DNA of 8,794 nucleotides from NCBI GenBank assembly GCA_945862035.1, contig CAMAXB010000120.1, positions 1-8,794 of the forward strand. Direction: 5' to 3'. The position numbers and the translations under genes were made by a program. Each line of letters opens with the position of its first letter. Position 1 is the first letter of the stretch. The stretch comes from Opitutus sp. GAS368 (GTDB lineage Bacteria; Verrucomicrobiota; Verrucomicrobiia; Opitutales; Opitutaceae). Below are positions 6,447 to 8,794 of this stretch, in pieces. Below the pieces are notes generated by a model that saw only the letters and a list, made by a program, of their open reading frames with translations, ran no database searches and was not told the DNA's origin.

Positions 6447-7526
6447 ATGCACCACGCCTCCCTCTTTACGCCTGTTTCCCTCGGCGCCCTCGATCTGCCC
6501 AATCGCATCCTCATGGCGCCGCTGACCCGCTGCCGCGCGGATGCCCAGCATGTACCGACCGCGATCATGGCCGAGCATTACGCCCAGCGTGCCAGCGCCG
6601 GTCTGATCGTGGCGGAGGCCACCATGGCGATTGAAGGAAACTCGGCGTTCGGCGGACGCGAGCCCGGGATTCATTCGGAGGCGCAAGTCGTGGCCTGGAA
6701 AACGGTGACCGACGCGGTCCATGCGAAGGGCGGCCGGATCGTGCTCCAGATCTGGCATGGCGGACGGGCGTGTCACTCTCTCTGGAACGGTGGCGCCCAG
6801 CCCGTGGCGCCGAGCCCACTGCCAATCCGCAACGACGAGACGCACACGCCCGAGGGCAAGAAACCGTACGAGACCCCTCGGGAGCTGCGCGACGATGAGT
6901 TGCCCGGCATCGTAGCGGGTTTCCGCGCGGCGGCCGCCAACGCCAAGGCGGCGGGATTCGACGGCGTGGAGGTCCACGGGGCGAATGGCTACCTGCTCGA
7001 CGCTTTTCTGCGCGACGGGAGCAACCAGCGCAGCGGCCGCTACGGCGGTTCGATCGAGAATCGTGCCCGTTTGCTGCTGGAGGTCACCGACGCGGCCATT
7101 GCCGTCTGGGGAGCGGACCGAGTGGGCGTCCGGATCTCGCCGCTGAACAGCTTCAACGATATGCTGGACAGCGATCCGGTCGCCATCACGCGCTACGTCG
7201 CCTCCCAGCTTGAGCTGCGCCGGGTGGCTTACCTGCATCTGATGCGCGGCGATTTCATGGGCGTGCAGAAGGCCGATGTGGTCACCGCGGCCCGCTCGGC
7301 CTTCACGGGCGCCCTCGTGGGCAACATGGGCTACTCGCCCGCGGAGGCGGCCGAGGCCGTGGCCAGCGGATCGCTCGCGGCGGTCGCGTTTGGCCATCAT
7401 TACGTCAGCAATCCTGACCTTGTGGACCGCGTGAAGGCCGGGCTTGCACTGGTCGAACCGGACAACCGCACCCTTTATAGCCCCGGTCCCAAGGGCTACA
7501 CCGACTACCCCCTGATGGCGGTCTGA
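6447..7526 (+). CDS. Old Yellow Enzyme-family ene-reductase (NemA-like, FMN-dependent)
   Basis: A 359-residue cytoplasmic flavoprotein predicted to reduce activated C=C bonds (enones, maleimides, nitro compounds) with NAD(P)H. ATG at 6447 is chosen because the first residues (LFTPVSLGALDLPNRI) align with the usual start of NemA-like proteins; an AGGGGA lies 13 bases upstream, rather far for a Shine-Dalgarno. Family marks are APLTR with T27 (the threonine of classical enzymes), QIWHGGR (101-107), VEVHGANGY (H177, N180, Y182, the His/Asn substrate pair and proton-donor Tyr as in yeast OYE1), YGGSIENRAR (199-208), VRIS (228-231) and the GYTDYP end (350-355). One departure: the FGR-type segment before SNPDL reads FGHHYVSNPDL, so H317 stands where an Arg usually contacts the FMN phosphate. 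The gene stands alone between two gaps and has no evident link to the polysaccharide genes; detoxification or redox stress is the usual role of the family. Confidence 0.95.
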   Translation: MHHASLFTPVSLGALDLPNRILMAPLTRCRADAQHVPTAIMAEHYAQRASAGLIVAEATMAIEGNSAFGGREPGIHSEAQVVAWKTVTDAVHAKGGRIVLQIWHGGRACHSLWNGGAQPVAPSPLPIRNDETHTPEGKKPYETPRELRDDELPGIVAGFRAAAANAKAAGFDGVEVHGANGYLLDAFLRDGSNQRSGRYGGSIENRARLLLEVTDAAIAVWGADRVGVRISPLNSFNDMLDSDPVAITRYVASQLELRRVAYLHLMRGDFMGVQKADVVTAARSAFTGALVGNMGYSPAEAAEAVASGSLAAVAFGHHYVSNPDLVDRVKAGLALVEPDNRTLYSPGPKGYTDYPLMAV

Positions 7527-7543
7527 TCGGGTTGTGTTGATTT

Positions 7544-7572
7544 CGGCGGAACGCCAGTTGGCGGGTCCGCCG
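7544..7572 (+). terminator. Hairpin after the ene-reductase gene
   Basis: CGGCGGA (7544-7550) pairs with TCCGCCG (7566-7572). Inside it, CGCCA (7552-7556) pairs with TGGCG (7559-7563), giving a 12-bp interrupted stem that begins 18 bases after the TGA stop. No T-run follows on the + strand. The position suits a 3' end, but an attenuator or leader structure for the next gene, 81 bases further on, is also possible. Confidence 0.4.
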
Positions 7573-7652
7573 AGCCCAAGCGGACCCTCCGCCCACGGTA
7601 ACCCACCGATCCGCTTTGCCGTCATTCCAGACATCCGCATGGTCTTGAGCCC

Positions 7653-8519
7653 ATGACTTTCCCCGCACGCATGTCCTGGTCTCGCCGCCGATCGCTGGGC
7701 TGGGCGGGGGCGTTGGTCGGCGGGTTGGCCCTGGCGGGAGTGGTGTGGGGGCAGGGGTACTTCGGCGGCGGGCAGGTGGATGTGCCACCCAATGCCACGA
7801 CCGCGCGCGACGTGGAGTCCCGTAGCACGGGAACGCCGATGTGGGAGTACCCGGCAGGCTTTGAACCGGATGTTTTTACGGTAGCGCGCCTGCGCTACGA
7901 CCGCGGAGGCAGCCAGCCGAGAACCCGGGGTGGCGGCTGGACCACCGATCTGCCCGATGCCGACTTGAACCTTTCCTACCGGCTGCAGCAGATGACCTCG
8001 CTCAGCGTCAGCCCGCTGGGCCGGTTGATCCGGGCGTCGGACCCCGAACTGATAAAGTACCCCTTTCTTCTGGTCACGGCCCCGCACGCGATGAGCCTGA
8101 GTGAGGCGGAGATTCTGGCGCTGCGCAGCTATCTTGAAAACGGCGGCTTCATCCTCACGACGGATTCATGGGGCGAACAACAGTGGCTGGCGGTCGAGCG
8201 CTCTTTCCGCGAGATCCTCCCCGATCGTCAGTTCGAGGAACTGCCGATCGAGCACCCCCTTTACCGGAGTGTATTCAACGTCACGGAGAAGGCGCAGGTG
8301 CCCAACATCCGCATGGGTCTGAAACAGCCCGGCACGCAGATCCAGCACCGCGTGCTTTTTGACGCGAAGGGTCGTCTCATGGCGATGGTCCTGCACAACT
8401 CCGACGACAGCGACGGCTGGGAACGCGAGGGGGAGGACGGGGAGTACTTCCGGCTTTATTCGGAGAAGATCGCGTATCCGCTGGCGATCAACATCGTGTT
8501 TTATGTGCTGACGCATTGA
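7653..8519 (+). CDS. Exported DUF4159 domain protein
   Basis: A 288-residue protein with a single DUF4159 domain (about residues 73-288), whose biochemical role is unknown. Recognisable family blocks are FTVARLRYDRGG (75-86), WTTDLPDADLNLSYRLQQ (96-113), DPELIKYPFLLVT (130-142), LSEAEILALRSYLENGGFI (149-167), DSWGE (171-175), LPIEHPLYRSVF (197-208), LHNSDDSDGW (247-256) and the end YPLAINIVFYVLTH (275-288). The N-terminus has SRRRSL (10-15) before a hydrophobic stretch (about 17-33), resembling a twin-arginine signal; a normal Sec signal or membrane anchor is the alternative. ATG at 7653 and ATG at 7671 (residue 7) are both possible starts and neither has a ribosome binding site. The hydrophobic strand plus Y-L-x-N-G-G-F-I pattern recalls glutamine-amidotransferase-like folds, which is inference. 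In many genomes such genes sit near MoxR, DUF58 or VWA genes; none is visible here. Confidence 0.88.
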   Translation: MTFPARMSWSRRRSLGWAGALVGGLALAGVVWGQGYFGGGQVDVPPNATTARDVESRSTGTPMWEYPAGFEPDVFTVARLRYDRGGSQPRTRGGGWTTDLPDADLNLSYRLQQMTSLSVSPLGRLIRASDPELIKYPFLLVTAPHAMSLSEAEILALRSYLENGGFILTTDSWGEQQWLAVERSFREILPDRQFEELPIEHPLYRSVFNVTEKAQVPNIRMGLKQPGTQIQHRVLFDAKGRLMAMVLHNSDDSDGWEREGEDGEYFRLYSEKIAYPLAINIVFYVLTH

Positions 8520-8523
8520 GGAG

Positions 8524-8538
8524 TTTTTTTGGGGGGGG
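8524..8538. other. T7-G8 homopolymer junction
   Basis: Seven T (8524-8530) are followed directly by eight G (8531-8538), starting four bases after the DUF4159 stop. No hairpin precedes the T-run, so it is not a standard terminator on the + strand. A run of eight G is prone to slippage in replication and to sequencing errors. It separates the DUF4159 gene from the repeat element. Confidence 0.8.
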
Positions 8539-8552
8539 ATGGTACGCCAATT

Positions 8553-8575
8553 GTAGCCGGGGTCGCCGACCCCGG
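8553..8575 (+). repeat. Left REP-like unit
   Basis: GTAG at 8553-8556 is followed by CCGGGGTC (8557-8564) pairing perfectly with GACCCCGG (8568-8575) around the loop GCC. A tetranucleotide GTAG at the 5' foot of a palindrome is the signature of REP units in several phyla. Confidence 0.6.
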
Positions 8576-8670
8576 GGATCGTGGCCCGAGGTGGAGCGCG
8601 TTGCCCTCAGCGCGTTGGCTCGCGTTTTTCAAACCAGCGCCTTGGGGGCAAGGCGCTCCACCTCACGGCA

Positions 8671-8691
8671 CCGGAGTGGCAGCTCGGCTAC
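8671..8691 (-). repeat. Right REP-like unit (opposite strand)
   Basis: Read on the - strand, GTAG (8691-8688) is followed by an imperfect palindrome of 17 bases (8687-8671): CCG and AG pair with CT and CGG, with one bulged base at 8674 and a six-base loop. It mirrors the left unit in layout, though its loop and inner stem differ, as is common for paired REPs. Confidence 0.5.
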
Positions 8692-8700
8692 AATCGCCCG

Positions 8701-8790
8701 AGAATTCGCGTGGAGCGGGACCTCCTCCGCGAGGGCGGCCTGCGCGAACGCATGACCCCGGGCCGGCGAAATCGCCGGGCCCGACCATAA
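8701..8790 (+). pseudogene. Possible C-terminal remnant of a small protein
   Basis: The frame starting at 8701 reads 29 residues and ends at TAA (8788-8790). It contains VERDLLREGGLRERM, and the pattern E-R-x5-G-G-x2-E-R recalls the C-terminal tail of some four-helix-bundle (23S rRNA intervening-sequence-like) proteins. Third codon positions are mostly G or C, as in the real genes here. Upstream the same frame runs into the REP-like element and has no sensible N-terminus, so if real it is a fragment cut off by the repeat. It could equally be chance reading of GC-rich DNA. Confidence 0.2.
8759..8783. repeat. GC-rich hairpin near the right edge
   Basis: CGGGCCGGCG (8759-8768) pairs with CGCCG and GGCCCG segments at 8773-8783, with one extra G at 8779, around the loop AAAT. 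That is a 10-bp stem with one bulge. It overlaps the end of the possible coding remnant and could be its terminator-like 3' hairpin or a further repeat unit. No T-run follows. Confidence 0.5.
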
Positions 8791-8794
8791 GTCC

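Larger units (their letters stand above)
8550..8694. repeat. REP-pair (BIME-like) element with inverted ends
   Basis: The ends are a perfect 10-bp inverted repeat, ATTGTAGCCG (8550-8559) and CGGCTACAAT (8685-8694). Each end has a GTAG tetranucleotide at the foot of a palindrome, pointing inward from opposite strands; this is the classical make-up of REP elements, which are moved or maintained by RAYT (IS200/IS605-like) proteins. The inside holds a perfect 12-bp inverted repeat, 8588-8599 with 8653-8664, and a 9-bp hairpin AGCGCCTTG (8636-8644) with CAAGGCGCT (8649-8657). These two compete for the same bases. AGCGCGTTG also occurs twice in direct order (8595-8603 and 8609-8617). No transposase is present, so the element is non-autonomous or passive. 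The structure is seen; the REP assignment is inferred from known REP features, and copies elsewhere in the genome would settle it. Confidence 0.65.

Noticed and set aside
6426..8087. Open frame of 553 codons on the - strand opposite the ene-reductase and DUF4159 genes
   Set aside because: Its product shows no recognisable domain and is rich in Arg, His and Gly as expected for the reverse of GC-rich coding DNA; the + strand genes here are well supported.
8524..8538. T-run as intrinsic terminator of the DUF4159 gene
   Set aside because: No hairpin lies just before the T-run on the + strand, and the run is followed by eight G, so the terminator model does not hold.
8550..8694. CRISPR-like array or IS element
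   Set aside because: There are only two end repeats in opposite orientation, no regular spacers and no transposase frame; a REP-pair or small palindromic repeat fits better.

Overview
The window is GC-rich bacterial DNA carrying six complete protein genes. Five of the six products start with an export signal. The mix of a Cys-type sulfatase with C-terminal HEAT repeats, a PL10-like pectate lyase, a secreted amidohydrolase, a secreted double-cupin protein and a DUF4159 protein, together with poor Shine-Dalgarno sequences, suggests a polysaccharide-degrading member of the Verrucomicrobiota (Opitutaceae-like) or possibly the Planctomycetota. This placement is inference from gene content and style; no rRNA or marker gene is present.

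Layout. Positions 1-271 hold no gene I can support, but contain a long near-perfect hairpin (78-131) and a second small one (136-152). A secreted metal-dependent amidohydrolase follows on the + strand (272-1594). It converges on a secreted bicupin gene on the - strand (1741-2643); the 146-bp gap between them holds two hairpins. The bicupin gene is divergent from a sulfatase gene (2809-4686 +). The 165-bp gap between those two carries a tandem 10-bp direct repeat that is a candidate operator. Seven bases after the sulfatase stop, a PL10-like pectate lyase gene begins (4694-6178 +), so the two form a likely two-gene operon. After 268 bp with no gene but with two inverted repeats comes a cytoplasmic Old Yellow Enzyme-family ene-reductase (6447-7526 +). 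A hairpin then precedes a DUF4159 protein with a twin-arginine-like signal (7653-8519 +). The last 275 bp hold a T7G8 homopolymer junction, a 145-bp repeat with inverted ends that looks like a pair of REP units in opposite orientation (8550-8694), and a short coding-like remnant ending in a GC-rich hairpin (8701-8790).

How the genes may work together. The sulfatase and lyase are exported, adjacent and probably co-transcribed. This fits attack outside the cytoplasm on a uronic-acid polymer that also carries sulfate esters. The divergent bicupin might process or sense a product of that pathway, but nothing in the sequence proves it. The amidohydrolase, ene-reductase and DUF4159 genes have no evident link to the pair and look like separate transcription units.

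I found no phage, transposase, CRISPR, tRNA or rRNA. The window does not contain a clear new defence or mobile system. The best leads are the REP-like element at the right end, the long hairpin at the left end, and the sulfatase-lyase pair with its divergent bicupin.
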